A DNA stretch of 64,000 bases from Pseudomonas sp. CFII64 (GCF_000416235.1 NZ_ATLO01000010.1:248001-312000), one strand, 5' to 3'; positions 8,041 to 18,114 are shown, counted from the stretch's first letter. Program-made: numbers and translations. The notes: generated from the sequence alone by a model not told the origin.

Positions 8041-9117
8041 CTATTTATGCAAAATAGCCTGGTGAATCTCCTGCAGTGGCATGATCCGCTGCGCGGCATT
8101 GAGCTTGATCGCTTCCTTGGGCATGCCGAAAACCACACACGAAGCCTCGTCCTGAGCGACCGTCGCGCCACCGGCGTCGAGTATTTCCTTGAGTCCTCTG
8201 GCGCCGTCGTCGCCCATGCCGGTCATGATGATGCCGGTTGCGTTGCGGCCAGCGAACTTCGCCACCGAGCGAAACAGCACATCCACCGAGGGACGATGCC
8301 GATTGACCAGCGGGCCATCGATCACCTGGACGTGATAGTACGCGCCGCTGCGGGTCACCATCATGTGCTTGCCGCCGGGGGCAATCAGGGCAAGACCGGG
8401 AAGGATTCGGTCATTGTTTTTTGCTTCGCGCACCTCGATCTGGCTCAAACCGTTGAGACGCGCGGCAAAGGACGCAGTGAATTTTTCCGGCATATGCTGG
8501 ACGATGACAATGCCCGGACACACCCGTGGCAGCGCGGTCAACACCGCTTCCAGCGCCTGAGTGCCGCCGGTGGACGTGCCCATGGCGACGATACGTTCGG
8601 TCGTCTGAGCCATGGCCTGTCCGTTTGCGGCTGGCAGGATGGCATCGGCCGACAGCCGGGTGGACGGTGTCAGCTGCACTGCCGCCGGCCGCTTGCCCAG
8701 ATTCCGGACATTGACCTGGGCGGCGGCCCTGATTGCCGAAACCAGTTCAGCCGCCGATTCGAGGAGAAAGTTTTTCAGTCCACTGGTGGGCTTGGTGATG
8801 ATTTCCACCGCGCCCGCCGCCAGGGCCTGCAAGGTGGTTTCCGCGCCTTTCTGAGTCAATGACGAACAGATCACCACCGGGGTCGGACGCTCGCTCATTA
8901 TCTTCTTGAGGAAGGTGATGCCATCCATTCGGGGCATTTCCACATCCAGAACGATGACATCGGGCCATTCCCGGGCCAGCTTGTCCATGGCGAAAATAGG
9001 ATCGGAGGCCGCGCCCATGACATGGATATCCGGGGTCTCACTGAGAATTGCCAGCAAAACCTGACGAACCACTGCCGAGTCGTCAACCAGCAGTACATTT
9101 ATTTTTTTCGTAGGCAT
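8041..9117 (-). CDS. cheB: CheB chemotaxis methylesterase/glutaminase response regulator
   Basis: This 358-aa protein has an N-terminal receiver with acidic D12/D13 and phospho-acceptor D58 ([13 protein letters not shown]). The C-terminal methylesterase domain has the nucleophile serine in GTSTGG, the histidine in VQHMP and an aspartate in GMGDDGARG, completing the triad. It removes methyl groups from chemoreceptor glutamates when phosphorylated by CheA. It is the last gene of the operon. The frame is open to 9159, but [13 protein letters not shown] from ATG 9117 is the family start. The first 35 nt overlap the end of cheD, implying coupled translation. Confidence 0.93.
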   Translation of the reverse strand: MPTKKINVLLVDDSAVVRQVLLAILSETPDIHVMGAASDPIFAMDKLAREWPDVIVLDVEMPRMDGITFLKKIMSERPTPVVICSSLTQKGAETTLQALAAGAVEIITKPTSGLKNFLLESAAELVSAIRAAAQVNVRNLGKRPAAVQLTPSTRLSADAILPAANGQAMAQTTERIVAMGTSTGGTQALEAVLTALPRVCPGIVIVQHMPEKFTASFAARLNGLSQIEVREAKNNDRILPGLALIAPGGKHMMVTRSGAYYHVQVIDGPLVNRHRPSVDVLFRSVAKFAGRNATGIIMTGMGDDGARGLKEILDAGGATVAQDEASCVVFGMPKEAIKLNAAQRIMPLQEIHQAILHK

Positions 9118-9607
9118 TGTTGGTACTTGTCCTGATTGGTTTGTGACTGACCCACACATGGCCGGTGCCGATATCGAAAATGATGTTCCTGTGCCCGGTA
9201 CTGCCCATGTCGTGAGCGATCAGGTCGAGGTGATAGTGGTCAGCCAGTCTCAGCGCGGCGCTTACATTCATCCGCGCCACATCATTGAAGTGAACTCCCT
9301 GACGCAGGCCCGGAAACATCTCGCCGCCACCGAAGAGTTTCAGCTGGTAATCCTCGGCAACGGTGTCGTGCGCCACTGCCTGACGGAAAAACAGCTCGAT
9401 GGCTTCGTCAGCGTACTTGCCGCTCAATATCGCGGATTTACGCTCGCGGCCGGGGAGCATGAAATGACACATGGCGCCGATTTTGCGCACCGGATGCCAA
9501 AGGGTCAGGGCCACGCAGGAGCCGAGGAGGGTGCGCAACTGCACAGGACGTGTTGCGAAATGAAATTCGCCTGGGGCCAGAAAATAGTGTTCGGCGGCGA
9601 TTTTCAT
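9083..9607 (-). CDS. cheD: CheD chemoreceptor glutamine deamidase
   Basis: This 174-aa protein has the catalytic cysteine in LLGSCVAL (C31) and the histidine in AMCHFMLPG (H48), the residues used by CheD to deamidate receptor glutamines. KLFGGGEMF and DIGTGHVWV are further family motifs. It starts ATGA-overlapped with the cheR stop and runs 35 nt into cheB. In this operon it sits between the methyltransferase and the methylesterase, as in P. aeruginosa Che2, so it should tune the receptors encoded here. Confidence 0.93.
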   Translation of the reverse strand: MKIAAEHYFLAPGEFHFATRPVQLRTLLGSCVALTLWHPVRKIGAMCHFMLPGRERKSAILSGKYADEAIELFFRQAVAHDTVAEDYQLKLFGGGEMFPGLRQGVHFNDVARMNVSAALRLADHYHLDLIAHDMGSTGHRNIIFDIGTGHVWVSHKPIRTSTNNAYEKNKCTAG

Positions 9608-10410
9608 GGCTTGCGATAAATGGAGGGTGCCACCAACTTGAGGGCATCCGAGACACCGTTCAGGCTTTCCGAGTGGCTGACGATGAAGTAGCCGCCCGGC
9701 TTGAGTCTGGGGATCAGGCGTTCGACGACGCGAATCTTGGTCGGCTGATCAAAGTAGATCATCACGTTGCGCAGGAAGATGACATCAAATTCGCCCAGTT
9801 CAGGCAGCGTTTCATTGAGGTTCACCTGCAGGAAGTTGACCCGGTTGCGCAGGGCTCGATCAATCAGAAACGTGCCGTGTTGGCGTCCGGTGCCCTTGAG
9901 GCAATATTTGACCAGCAATGGCTGGGGCAGGGTGCCGGCGCGCTCCATGGGGTAATGACCGGATCGCGCCTTGGCCAGGACCTGGGTGCTGATGTCCGAG
10001 CCGATCACCTCCCACGGCGTAGTGCCCAGGCCTTCGGCGAGGGTCATGGCCAGGCTGTAGGGTTCTTCCCCTGACGAACTGGCGGCGCTCCACAAGCGGA
10101 AAGTCTTGCCCGGTGCGGCATTGGGCAGCACATGCTGGCGCAGGAAGTCGAAATGCTTGGGCTCGCGAAAGAAATAGGTTTCGTTGGTGGTCAGCAGGTC
10201 CAGCGCGACCTGCAATTCATCAGCGCGCTGCCCGCTCATGATCAGCTTGAAATAGTCGCCGTAGCTGTCCAGCTCGTAATGCCTGAGACGCTTGAACAGG
10301 CGGCCGGCCACCAGCGCTTTTTTCGCCGATGACAGATTGATGCCGGCGGCCTGATACAGCCAGGACTGGAACTGGTTGAATTCAATATCGTTCAACGCGG
10401 ATGCACTCAC
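9604..10410 (-). CDS. cheR: CheR chemoreceptor methyltransferase
   Basis: At 268 aa this has the two-part CheR structure. An N-terminal helical domain contains NLSSAKKALVAGRLFKRLR, the arginine-rich receptor-binding region. It is followed by a SAM-binding Rossmann domain with LWSAASSSGEEPYSLA and a later FDVIFLRNVMIYF. It methylates glutamates on chemoreceptors using SAM. The MCP three genes upstream ends in a peptide fitting the CheR docking consensus, so CheR probably tethers to that receptor. It overlaps cheD by 4 nt. Confidence 0.93.
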   Translation of the reverse strand: MSASALNDIEFNQFQSWLYQAAGINLSSAKKALVAGRLFKRLRHYELDSYGDYFKLIMSGQRADELQVALDLLTTNETYFFREPKHFDFLRQHVLPNAAPGKTFRLWSAASSSGEEPYSLAMTLAEGLGTTPWEVIGSDISTQVLAKARSGHYPMERAGTLPQPLLVKYCLKGTGRQHGTFLIDRALRNRVNFLQVNLNETLPELGEFDVIFLRNVMIYFDQPTKIRVVERLIPRLKPGGYFIVSHSESLNGVSDALKLVAPSIYRKP

Positions 10411-10438
10411 GGGGCGTTCCTTGCTCGCTAGTGATTAT

Positions 10439-10978
10439 TTAACGCGCGTCGGCTTCGGTTGACGGCGCGTGTTCGGTCTCGGCCAGTCGCGACATTTCAT
10501 CGATCGACAGCACTCGACCGACTTCCAGGACGATGACGAACTTGCCGTCAACCTTGGCCATGCCGCTGATGAAGTCAGCGCGAATCCGCGCGCCAAAGCT
10601 CGGCGGCGGCTCGATTTGCGAAGCGGGTATTTCCAGTACCGCAGACACCGTGTCGACCAGCAGGCCGATATCCTGCGGCTGGCCATCCTCGGCGCTGGCT
10701 TCGATGATGACCACGCAGCTGCGGCGGGTTATGGCCGAGTCCGGACGGCCAAACCGCGCCGACAGATCCACCACCGGCACGACGGCGCCGCGCAGGTTGA
10801 TGACCCCGCGCACGAAGGCCGGCATCATCGGCACCACGGTCAGATTGCCGTACTCGATGATTTCCTTGATGCCCAGAATGCCGATGGCGAACATCTCCGC
10901 GCCGAGCATGAAGGTCAGGTATTGCGCCTCCTCTTCGACGGGGGCTGGGGTTTGACGTGTTGTGGCGATGGCGCCCAT
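10439..10978 (-). CDS. cheW: CheW coupling protein
   Basis: This 179-aa single-domain CheW protein links receptors to CheA. Recognisable segments are YLTFMLGAEMFAIGILGIKEIIEY, PAFVRGVINLRGAVVPVVDL and a C-terminal KFVIVLEVGRVLS. It has about 15 extra residues at each end compared with minimal CheW, rich in Glu, Ala and Pro and probably unstructured. It lies between the mcp and cheR in the operon, with only a 28-bp gap to cheR. Confidence 0.93.
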   Translation of the reverse strand: MGAIATTRQTPAPVEEEAQYLTFMLGAEMFAIGILGIKEIIEYGNLTVVPMMPAFVRGVINLRGAVVPVVDLSARFGRPDSAITRRSCVVIIEASAEDGQPQDIGLLVDTVSAVLEIPASQIEPPPSFGARIRADFISGMAKVDGKFVIVLEVGRVLSIDEMSRLAETEHAPSTEADAR

Positions 10979-11016
10979 GCCTTACTCCTTTAAGCGAACC
11001 CAGTGATAGCCAACGA

Positions 11017-12675
11017 TCAGAATCGGGTGAATTCGGATTCGTCCGGCGCGCTTGCCATGTTGTAGGCGAACGCTTTGGTCGGCGCTTGCACGGGTTGGCG
11101 CAGCGGTTTACGACCGGAGTTTCCAGGCGTTTTGTCGATTTTTGAAGGCTGGCTGGCCGACTTGGGCGGCGCGTCCAGGGTGAAGAAGCTCATCGCCTGT
11201 TGCAGCTGCTCGGCCTGACTGCTCATTTCCTCGGCGGTGGCGGCCAGTTCTTCGCTGCTCGAAGCATTCTGCTGCGTGACCTGATTCAACTGGGTCATGG
11301 CCGTGTTGATCTGCGCCACGCCCGACGCCTGTTCTTCCGACGCGGCACTTATTTCCTGGACCAGATCTGAGGTCTTGTTGATGGACGGGACCATCTCACC
11401 AAGCAACTTGCCGGCTTTCTCGGCCATGTCGACGCTGCTGGACGACAGCTCGCCGATTTCCTGAGCGGCCACCTGGCTGCGTTCGGCGAGTTTGCGCACT
11501 TCCGCCGCCACCACTGCGAAGCCTTTGCCATGCTCGCCGGCGCGGGCCGCTTCAATCGCGGCGTTGAGTGCCAGCAGGTTGGTCTGATAAGCAATGTCGT
11601 CAATGATGCTGATGCGCTGGGCGATTTTTTTCATGGCGACGACGGTCTGTTGCACCGATTCGCCGCCATCCGTGGCTTCCTTGGCGGCTTTGCTGGCCAT
11701 GCCGTCGGTGACCTTGGCGTTCTCGGTGTTCTGATTGATGCTGGCACTCATCTGCTCGATGGAGGCGCTGGTTTCCTCGACGCTGGCCGCTTGTTCGCTG
11801 GTGGCCTGGCTCATCGATTGCGCTGTGGCGCTGACTTCTTCCGAAGCGCTGGCCAGGTTATCGGCGGCGTTGCGTACTTCACCGATGATGTGCGCGAGCT
11901 TGCCGACCATGTTCTGCATCGCCAGCAGCACCATGCCGGTTTCGTCCCTGGAATTGACCTCGATGCGTGCGTTGAGGTTACCCTCAGCCAGTTGCTCTGC
12001 GACGGCGGCGGCTTGTTTAAGGGGGCGGGAAATGATGCGCGAGATGAACAGGGCGAGTCCCAATCCCACCAACAACGCGACGATAAGGGCGACGACAATC
12101 GAAATTCGCGCGTTCACGTACAGGTTGGTGCCTCGGGTGCTGGCCCCTTCGGCTCCTGCATCGTTGAGTTCGACCATTTTCTGCAGCGCGTCGGTCACCA
12201 GGTCAAAATTGCGTTTGGATTCGCCTCGGATCAAGGTCCGGGCTTCGCTGTCTAGGCCCTGCTGGGAAAGGGCGAGCAGGTTTTTGCTGACTGCCAGGTA
12301 GTTTGTCCAGTCACTGACCGCGGTGTTATACAGCTGGCGCTCGTCAGGGCTGGAGATCAGCTTCTCGTAGGTCGCCAGCCGGGTTTCAAACTGTTTCCTG
12401 ACCTCGACGGCTTCCTGTTCGACGGTGGCTTTTTCTTGAGCTGTATCGGCAGTGATGTAGCGGTTTTCCTTGAGGCGGAAGCTCGCCGCGTAAAAACGCA
12501 TCCCGGATGCCGCACGCATGGCCGGCATCCAGTTTTCGCGAATCTCCGTCGATGCCTCGTTCACGTTGCTGAGCTGGAAGATCGAGAACACGCCCATGAC
12601 TGCGGTCAGCGCCAGAACCGTGAGAAATGACGCGATCAATTTAGTCGCGATTCTGAGATCGTAAAACCATTTCAT
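11017..12675 (-). CDS. Methyl-accepting chemotaxis protein with periplasmic helical sensor and C-terminal CheR-docking tail
   Basis: This 552-aa receptor has TM1 at about 11-33, a helical periplasmic domain of about 155 residues (4HB_MCP type) and TM2 at about 190-211. HAMP follows to about 264, then the signalling domain with [28 protein letters not shown] at its tip. After a Pro/Lys-rich linker it ends ESEFTRF, whose last five residues fit the x-[FYWH]-x2-[FYWH] CheR pentapeptide consensus. The ligand is unknown. ATG 12675 was chosen because GGAG lies 9 nt upstream; an ATG at 12690 lacks a ribosome site. It is the operon's own transmembrane receptor. Confidence 0.9.
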   Translation of the reverse strand: MKWFYDLRIATKLIASFLTVLALTAVMGVFSIFQLSNVNEASTEIRENWMPAMRAASGMRFYAASFRLKENRYITADTAQEKATVEQEAVEVRKQFETRLATYEKLISSPDERQLYNTAVSDWTNYLAVSKNLLALSQQGLDSEARTLIRGESKRNFDLVTDALQKMVELNDAGAEGASTRGTNLYVNARISIVVALIVALLVGLGLALFISRIISRPLKQAAAVAEQLAEGNLNARIEVNSRDETGMVLLAMQNMVGKLAHIIGEVRNAADNLASASEEVSATAQSMSQATSEQAASVEETSASIEQMSASINQNTENAKVTDGMASKAAKEATDGGESVQQTVVAMKKIAQRISIIDDIAYQTNLLALNAAIEAARAGEHGKGFAVVAAEVRKLAERSQVAAQEIGELSSSSVDMAEKAGKLLGEMVPSINKTSDLVQEISAASEEQASGVAQINTAMTQLNQVTQQNASSSEELAATAEEMSSQAEQLQQAMSFFTLDAPPKSASQPSKIDKTPGNSGRKPLRQPVQAPTKAFAYNMASAPDESEFTRF

Positions 12676-12705
12676 TGGGTAGTACTCCATGTAATTGCGT
12701 GAGCG

Positions 12706-14826
12706 TCAGCGGCCATTGGCTTGCGGTGTGGTGAGAGTTGCGGTGTAACGGGGTTCCAGCTGAACGATTTGTGCGAGCAGCGCCGGTACATCAAGAATCA
12801 ATGCCACGGCGCCGCTGCCGAGAATGGTCGAACCGCTGATGCCGCGCAGGGCGCCAAACAGCTTGCCCAGCGGTTTTATGACGGTCTGGAATTCGCCGAG
12901 CAGGTCATCAACCACCAGCCCGGCCTTGTGCTCGGCATAGCGCACCACCACCACGTTTTGCCGACGGGCAGCAGGGCCTTCGTGATTGAAATGGTCGCGC
13001 AGGTAAACCAGTGGCAGCACCTCGCCGCGCAGATCCAGATAACCTTGTTCACGGCCGATCTGGCGATCCGTCTCGTTGAGTTCGATGCATTCCTGAACCA
13101 TGTCCAGCGGGATGACGTACGTGGACTGACCGATGCTGACCAGAAAACCGTTGATGATCGCCAGCGTCAGCGGCAGGCGAATGCGCACCACGGTGCCTTG
13201 GCCCGGTTTGCTGTCCAGATCCACGGTGCCGCGCAGCAGCGTGATATTGCGCTTGACCACATCCATGCCGACGCCGCGTCCGGAAAGATTGGTCACGGCC
13301 GCAGCAGTGGAAAAGCCAGGCTCGAAAATAAGGTTGTAGATTTCCTGGTCGGTCAGGCTTGCGCCGCTGGCGATCAGGCCGCGCTCCTGGGCTTTTTCGA
13401 GAATACGCTCGCGGTTCAGTCCGGCGCCGTCATCGGCGATTTCCAGGACGATGCTGCCCGAGTCGTGATAGGCATTGAGATGCAAATGACCTTTGCTCGG
13501 TTTGCCGGCCGCAAGGCGCGCTTGGGCGGTTTCAATGCCGTGGTCCATGGCGTTGCGCAACAGGTGCATTAACGGATCGCCGATTTTCTCGACAACGGTC
13601 TTGTCCAGCTCGGTTTCCGCGCCGCTGATGATCAGGTCGATGTCCTTGCCGAGTTCCTGGCTGACGTCGCGGACCACCCGCCGAAAGCGGTTGAAAGTGT
13701 CACCGATGGGAATCATGCGCAGACGCAAGGCGCCGTCGAGGATTTCCTCGACCAGGCCTGACACCGTTGATGTCGATTCCTGCAGCGGATCATTGTTGCA
13801 GGTGCGTGCCAGCAGGCTGGCGCCGGCACTGGCGATCACCAGTTCGCCCACCAGGTTGATCAACTCGTCCAGTTTGTCGGCATTGACCCGTACGTAGCGG
13901 CCGTCCCTGGTTTTGTTTTCAACCGGGACCGCACTTTTGTCGGAAGCAATTTGCGCAGGCAGACGCGGCATCGCTCGCTGATCTGCCATGAGTTCACCCG
14001 TCGCCACCAACGCTGTGCCTTGTGCGGAGTCGTCCTGTTGCCGAGCGAACAGTTGGTTGTCTGGAGACGCGTCCGCGGCGACGTCGTGGGCCGCAACTAT
14101 TTCGATCTGGCAGTCGTCGCGCACAAAATCGAACACTTCGTTGATCTCTGCATGCGTTGCGGCAGAACGAAAATCAATGTCGAAACCCAGATAGCAGGAT
14201 TCTGCGTCCCAGCCTTCCAAGGCAGGCATGGCGTCGGACCGCGTGACGATTTCGACGGTTTCGCCGAGGGTGTTGAGGTAGCGCAGGAACGACAGCGGGT
14301 CCATGCCGTTGCGGAACACGTCAACGCCAAAACGCAAGGTGATGTGCCACAGAGTTGCGCTGGCAGGGGCGGTAGCGACACTTTCAGCGGCAGGTTGTTT
14401 GGTGGCCGTTGTATCCAGGGCCGCGCTGGGGGCCTGATAGTTTTGCAGGGCCTGGCGCAGCGCAGATTCCCGGGCCAGCGCCGGAGTCTGCAATTGCGCG
14501 CCCTGGCTGGCGACGACCTCGATCAGCTCCAGCATGTGGTCGCCGGACTTGAGAAGCACCGCGATAAGTGCCGCATCCACGCTAATGCTGCCTTCGCGCA
14601 AACGGTCCAGAACGTCTTCGACAATGTGGGTGAAGCTGACAATAGCGTCCAGCCCGAACAGGCCCGCAGAGCCCTTGATAGTGTGGGCAGCGCGAAACAC
14701 TGCGCCGATGGCGTCATCGTCGTCGGGCTCGTTTTCCAGTTGCAGCAGCGACTCTTCCATCGCCTGCAACAGCTCGCGAGCTTCGAGGATGAACGTTTGT
14801 TGTGCCTGATCAAGGTTAATGCTCAC
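12706..14826 (-). CDS. cheA: CheA chemotaxis sensor histidine kinase
   Basis: This 706-aa kinase has an Hpt domain with phospho-accepting H48 (FRAAHTIKGSAG) and a middle region resembling the CheY-binding P2 domain. The dimerisation segment is RVNADKLDELINLVGELVI, the ATPase boxes are HLLRNAMDHGIE and EIADDGAGL, and a CheW-like domain ends the protein. It phosphorylates the CheY and CheB encoded nearby. Start choice: AAGGA lies 7 nt before a GTG at 14826, giving the family N-terminus SINLDQAQQTF; the ATG at 14832 has only 1-2 nt spacing. A longer open frame to 14865 is unlikely. Confidence 0.93.
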   Translation of the reverse strand: MSINLDQAQQTFILEARELLQAMEESLLQLENEPDDDDAIGAVFRAAHTIKGSAGLFGLDAIVSFTHIVEDVLDRLREGSISVDAALIAVLLKSGDHMLELIEVVASQGAQLQTPALARESALRQALQNYQAPSAALDTTATKQPAAESVATAPASATLWHITLRFGVDVFRNGMDPLSFLRYLNTLGETVEIVTRSDAMPALEGWDAESCYLGFDIDFRSAATHAEINEVFDFVRDDCQIEIVAAHDVAADASPDNQLFARQQDDSAQGTALVATGELMADQRAMPRLPAQIASDKSAVPVENKTRDGRYVRVNADKLDELINLVGELVIASAGASLLARTCNNDPLQESTSTVSGLVEEILDGALRLRMIPIGDTFNRFRRVVRDVSQELGKDIDLIISGAETELDKTVVEKIGDPLMHLLRNAMDHGIETAQARLAAGKPSKGHLHLNAYHDSGSIVLEIADDGAGLNRERILEKAQERGLIASGASLTDQEIYNLIFEPGFSTAAAVTNLSGRGVGMDVVKRNITLLRGTVDLDSKPGQGTVVRIRLPLTLAIINGFLVSIGQSTYVIPLDMVQECIELNETDRQIGREQGYLDLRGEVLPLVYLRDHFNHEGPAARRQNVVVVRYAEHKAGLVVDDLLGEFQTVIKPLGKLFGALRGISGSTILGSGAVALILDVPALLAQIVQLEPRYTATLTTPQANGR

Positions 14827-14883
14827 GTTCATTTCCTTTGACGTGTATTGCAGGATGCTCACCAATACGGCCTGAACAGATCG

Positions 14884-15174
14884 CTAGATAGCTTCGGCCA
14901 GGTTGCACAGTTCAAGCGTTTCCATGACTGCCTTGCTGCGGCCCGTCAGGGTCAGATCGGTCCCGGCAGTGGATGCTTCGCGGCTGGCAAGCATCAGTAG
15001 CTGCAAGCCTGCGCCATCGATTTCGGTAACCTGCGACAGGTCGATTTCCATGCGAGGGGTTGCTCCCAGGCGTGCCAGCAGTTGCGCGGCAAGTTCTGCA
15101 GCGGTGTAGATCGTCAGCTCACCGTCGATATGGACGTGCGCGGTGTCATGGGATGTCTCGCACAGGAGTGGCAT
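14884..15174 (-). CDS. STAS-domain protein of the chemotaxis operon
   Basis: This 96-aa protein is a single STAS fold (GELTIYTAAELAAQLL, then MEIDLSQVTEIDGAGLQLLMLASREA). STAS proteins are anti-sigma-antagonist or MlaB-like adaptors. The position normally carrying a phosphorylatable Ser/Thr in D-S/T-x-G reads D-G-A-G, so control by serine phosphorylation seems unlikely. Its place between cheY and cheA suggests an adaptor for signalling or localisation, but no function has been shown. GGAG lies 6 nt before ATG 15174. Confidence 0.85.
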   Translation of the reverse strand: MPLLCETSHDTAHVHIDGELTIYTAAELAAQLLARLGATPRMEIDLSQVTEIDGAGLQLLMLASREASTAGTDLTLTGRSKAVMETLELCNLAEAI

Positions 15175-15188
15175 CACAACCTCCAGTG

Positions 15189-15557
15189 TCAGGGCAGGAT
15201 CAGCTTGGAAACGGCTGCCAGCATCTGCGCAGGCTGAAACGGCTTGACTACCCAGGCTCTGGCACCGGCGGCCTGGCCTTCAAGCTTTTTCGATTCCTGG
15301 GATTCAGTGGTCAACATGATGATCGGCGTGAACTTGTAGTTGGGCAGCTTCTTGACCTCCTTGACGAAGGTGATGCCATCCATGTTGGGCATGTTCACAT
15401 CGCTGATGATCAGGTGCACCTTCTGGCCATTGAGCTTGCCCAGCGCATCCCGGCCATCACTGGCTTCGATCACGTCATAACCGGCACTTTTCAAGGCAAT
15501 ACCGACCACCTGCCGAACACTGCTGGAGTCATCGACAACCAATACACTTTTAGCCAT
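15189..15557 (-). CDS. cheY: CheY-like single-domain response regulator
   Basis: This 122-aa receiver has acidic D9/D10, phospho-acceptor D53 (LIISDVNMPNMDG), the switch Thr in IIMLTTES and the conserved lysine in WVVKPFQP. It is the probable output of the CheA encoded two genes downstream. The frame is open to 15683, but AAGGAG just before ATG 15557 and the MAKSVLVVDD start fix it. Whether it acts on flagellar motors or an alternative output cannot be read from sequence. Confidence 0.92.
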   Translation of the reverse strand: MAKSVLVVDDSSSVRQVVGIALKSAGYDVIEASDGRDALGKLNGQKVHLIISDVNMPNMDGITFVKEVKKLPNYKFTPIIMLTTESQESKKLEGQAAGARAWVVKPFQPAQMLAAVSKLILP

Positions 15558-15567
15558 GAGGCTCTCC

Positions 15568-16785
15568 TTAGAAGAAGGTAATTTCCTGTGAATTCTGCTG
15601 TGCGCCAGTGCCGCCACGGTGGGTGTGACGCTGTTCGTCAGTGGCGTAGGTGGCTTCCATTCGTGCCAGCCAGTCGCGAGCATTGAGGGGCTCGGTCTGT
15701 TCAGGTGCTTGACTGACCTGCTGCAGATGCGCGTGCAGCGAATCGATGTTGTCGCGCACGTGAGTCAGGATCTGGCTGACCCGATCCTGAAATTGCAGGC
15801 TGACCAGCACGTCAGTGAGTTCGTCGCGAATGCCGAAGCTTTCCTGTTGCAGCATCTCGGCGGATTCGGCAAGACGCTGGGTGACGGTCTTGAAGCGCTC
15901 CAGCACTTGCTGAATGCTGCTTTCCGAGGTCGCGACCGAATTGCTGTCCTGGTCCGCGCCGCTGGAGGCTGCTTGCACCAGTTGCGTAATGGCATTGTTG
16001 ATGATGTCGACTTTGGCGGACATCTGTTGCCCGGTTTCGCTGGACTTGCTCGACAGGCTGCGCACGGCGTCAGCGACCACGGCAAAACCGCGTCCGGCTT
16101 CTCCGGCACGCGCCGCCTCGATGGCCGCATTGAGCGCGAGCAGGTTGGTCTGGGCTGCAATTGCCGCGACGTCGGCAGCCATGGTCCTGAGCTCGCCGGT
16201 GTAGGCGGTCAGATTGCGCACTTGAGTGAGGGTTTGATCGCGACTGGTTTGTGTCGCCTTCAGAGAATCGATGACTTGCACCAATTCGCCGTCGCTCTGG
16301 GCCAGCGCGTGTTGCGCGCCGCCGGCGCTGTGTCCGGACAGTTCACCTGCAGCCTGCTGTGACGCGTGAACCGTTTCCTGCAGTCGCGAAGAGATGCTGG
16401 TGAAGCGGGTGGCCAACGAGACAATTGCGGTTTCGGTTTGCTGGCGTGAGCTTTCTACCTGCTTGGCCCAGATGGGCATTGCACCGAGAAATACTTCGTT
16501 GAGTTGTGCTGCGGATTTCAGCGCAGTGTTTTCGCTGGCCTGCTGCTCATGCAAGGCAATGGCAGTGGCGACAGCGTCATTGACTTGCACGCGTTGTGAG
16601 CGAGTGCTCCACCAACTGGCAGCGAAACCCACAACCAGTATCGCAGCACCAAAACCCAGGCTTTGACGCGTTGGGCCGTCAAGCGTTAGCGTGACGATTG
16701 CCGCAGCAACGGCGGGAAGTAATGGAAGCCAGAGGAAGGGCACATGGACTTTCTGGGATGAGCGAGCGGTTTGGCCGGGCATCAT
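15568..16785 (-). CDS. Methyl-accepting chemotaxis protein without a periplasmic sensor domain
   Basis: At 405 aa it has two closely spaced hydrophobic segments (about 17-36 and 43-60) and hence no room for a periplasmic ligand domain. The rest is cytoplasmic coiled coil with the hairpin tip [32 protein letters not shown]. No HAMP is obvious. It ends QEITFF, which does not fit the CheR-docking consensus. It resembles CttP-like receptors placed beside the Che2 cluster of P. aeruginosa and probably senses an internal or membrane-derived signal. It is the first gene behind the FliA-type promoter, with AAGGA 7 nt upstream. Confidence 0.88.
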   Translation of the reverse strand: MMPGQTARSSQKVHVPFLWLPLLPAVAAAIVTLTLDGPTRQSLGFGAAILVVGFAASWWSTRSQRVQVNDAVATAIALHEQQASENTALKSAAQLNEVFLGAMPIWAKQVESSRQQTETAIVSLATRFTSISSRLQETVHASQQAAGELSGHSAGGAQHALAQSDGELVQVIDSLKATQTSRDQTLTQVRNLTAYTGELRTMAADVAAIAAQTNLLALNAAIEAARAGEAGRGFAVVADAVRSLSSKSSETGQQMSAKVDIINNAITQLVQAASSGADQDSNSVATSESSIQQVLERFKTVTQRLAESAEMLQQESFGIRDELTDVLVSLQFQDRVSQILTHVRDNIDSLHAHLQQVSQAPEQTEPLNARDWLARMEATYATDEQRHTHRGGTGAQQNSQEITFF

Positions 16786-16833
16786 GGTTCAATCCTTGAA
16801 CAGTCACACATTCGAAATAATGCGAACAATGAG

Positions 16834-16860
16834 TTATCTGCTCTGCCGATCCAGACTTTA
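16834..16860 (-). promoter_or_regulatory. FliA (sigma-28) promoter of the chemotaxis operon
   Basis: On the minus strand TAAA is followed after exactly 15 bp by GCAGATAA, one base from the sigma-28 consensus TAAA-N15-GCCGATAA. It ends about 48 bp before the start codon of the first mcp and points into the operon. Flagellar late-gene control of this cluster is therefore predicted. Confidence 0.75.
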
Positions 16861-17118
16861 GCCCCAGAGGTGGACCGGTCGTCTGATCGTCTGGAAAAGC
16901 GGTCATCATCAGTCACTGGCATGCAGGCTCCTTGTGACCTGTAAAGTCGAAGTCGAGATGTTCAGAAACAGGATGATGGCACATAGCTATCAAAAAAGCA
17001 GTGCGATCAATTGGCTTGATCGAAGGTCCACATCTGCACGTGACTGTGACCTGGCAATACTGCTGCGGGCCGACGTGCGTCAGTCTGTTGTTGTCCTTCC
17101 AATCCGAGGAGAAACACC

Positions 17119-18114
17119 ATGCAATACCGTCAATTCGGTAACACTGGCCTCAATGTTTCACGGCTGTGTCTAGGTACCATGACGTTCGGGCTGCAAACCG
17201 ATTTACAGGTGTCGCACCAGATCATCGACCGGGCCGCCGAGGCCGGAGTCAATTTCATCGACACTGCCGATGTGTATCCCCTGGGCGCAAAGCTGGACGA
17301 CGTGGGCCGCACCGAAGAAATCGTCGGCAGCTGGCTCAAGGGCAAGCGCGACGACTACATTCTGGCCACTAAAGCCTGCGGGATAATGGGTGAGCAGGCG
17401 TGGCAGCGCGGCGCTTCACGCAAGCACTTGCTCAGCGCCATCGAGGCTTCGCTCAAGCGTCTGAACACTGACTACGTCGATCTTTATCAGCTGCATTCGG
17501 ACGACCCGGACACGCCGCTCGAAGAAACCCTCGAAGCGCTGGATATCATCGTCCGCCACGGCAAGGCGCGTTACATCGGCGTCTCGAACTTTCTGGCCTA
17601 TCGACTGGCGCGCATGCTGGGCCGCGCCGATTTCCTCAAGTTGACCCGCTTCGTGTCCGTCCAGCCGCGCTACAACCTGCTGTTCCGCCAGATCGAACGC
17701 GAGCTGTTGCCACTGGCGGGCGAGGAACGTCTGGCGGTAATTCCTTACAACCCCCTGGCTGGCGGCTTGCTCACCGGCAAGCACTCTCACGACAAGGCAC
17801 CTGCCGAAGGTCGTTTCACGGCGACGGTGGGCAAAGCCGGGGAAATGTATCAGCAGCGCTACTGGCACGAGCGTGAATTCCAGAGCATCGCCAAACTCAA
17901 GGAAGTGATTACCCAGGCCGGCCAGCCGATGACCACGACCTCCGTAGCCTGGGTGTTGGCCAACCCGCTGGTGACTTCGGCGATCATCGGCGCCAGCCGT
18001 CCCGAGCAACTGGACGACACCTTGGCTGCTGCGGATTTTGTGCTGGAAGCGGAACTCAAGTCGCAGCTTGATGACATCACTCATGAATATCGCTGGGGTG
18101 ATGCGGCGCGTTAA
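17119..18114 (+). CDS. Aldo/keto reductase
   Basis: This 331-aa TIM-barrel oxidoreductase has the NAD(P)H-dependent AKR tetrad: Asp in FIDTADVY, Tyr in the same stretch, Lys in LATKACG and His in YQLHSDD. GVSNF and the C-terminal SAIIGASRPEQLDD (cofactor phosphate region) are typical. It reduces aldehydes or ketones; the substrate is unknown. GAGGAG lies upstream of the ATG. Its stop overlaps that of a convergent LysR gene, with which it may share regulation. Confidence 0.88.
   Translation: MQYRQFGNTGLNVSRLCLGTMTFGLQTDLQVSHQIIDRAAEAGVNFIDTADVYPLGAKLDDVGRTEEIVGSWLKGKRDDYILATKACGIMGEQAWQRGASRKHLLSAIEASLKRLNTDYVDLYQLHSDDPDTPLEETLEALDIIVRHGKARYIGVSNFLAYRLARMLGRADFLKLTRFVSVQPRYNLLFRQIERELLPLAGEERLAVIPYNPLAGGLLTGKHSHDKAPAEGRFTATVGKAGEMYQQRYWHEREFQSIAKLKEVITQAGQPMTTTSVAWVLANPLVTSAIIGASRPEQLDDTLAAADFVLEAELKSQLDDITHEYRWGDAAR

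Noticed and set aside
15568..15588. C-terminal EITFF of the first MCP as a CheR-docking peptide
   Set aside because: The position needing an aromatic residue is isoleucine, so it does not fit x-[FYWH]-x2-[FYWH].
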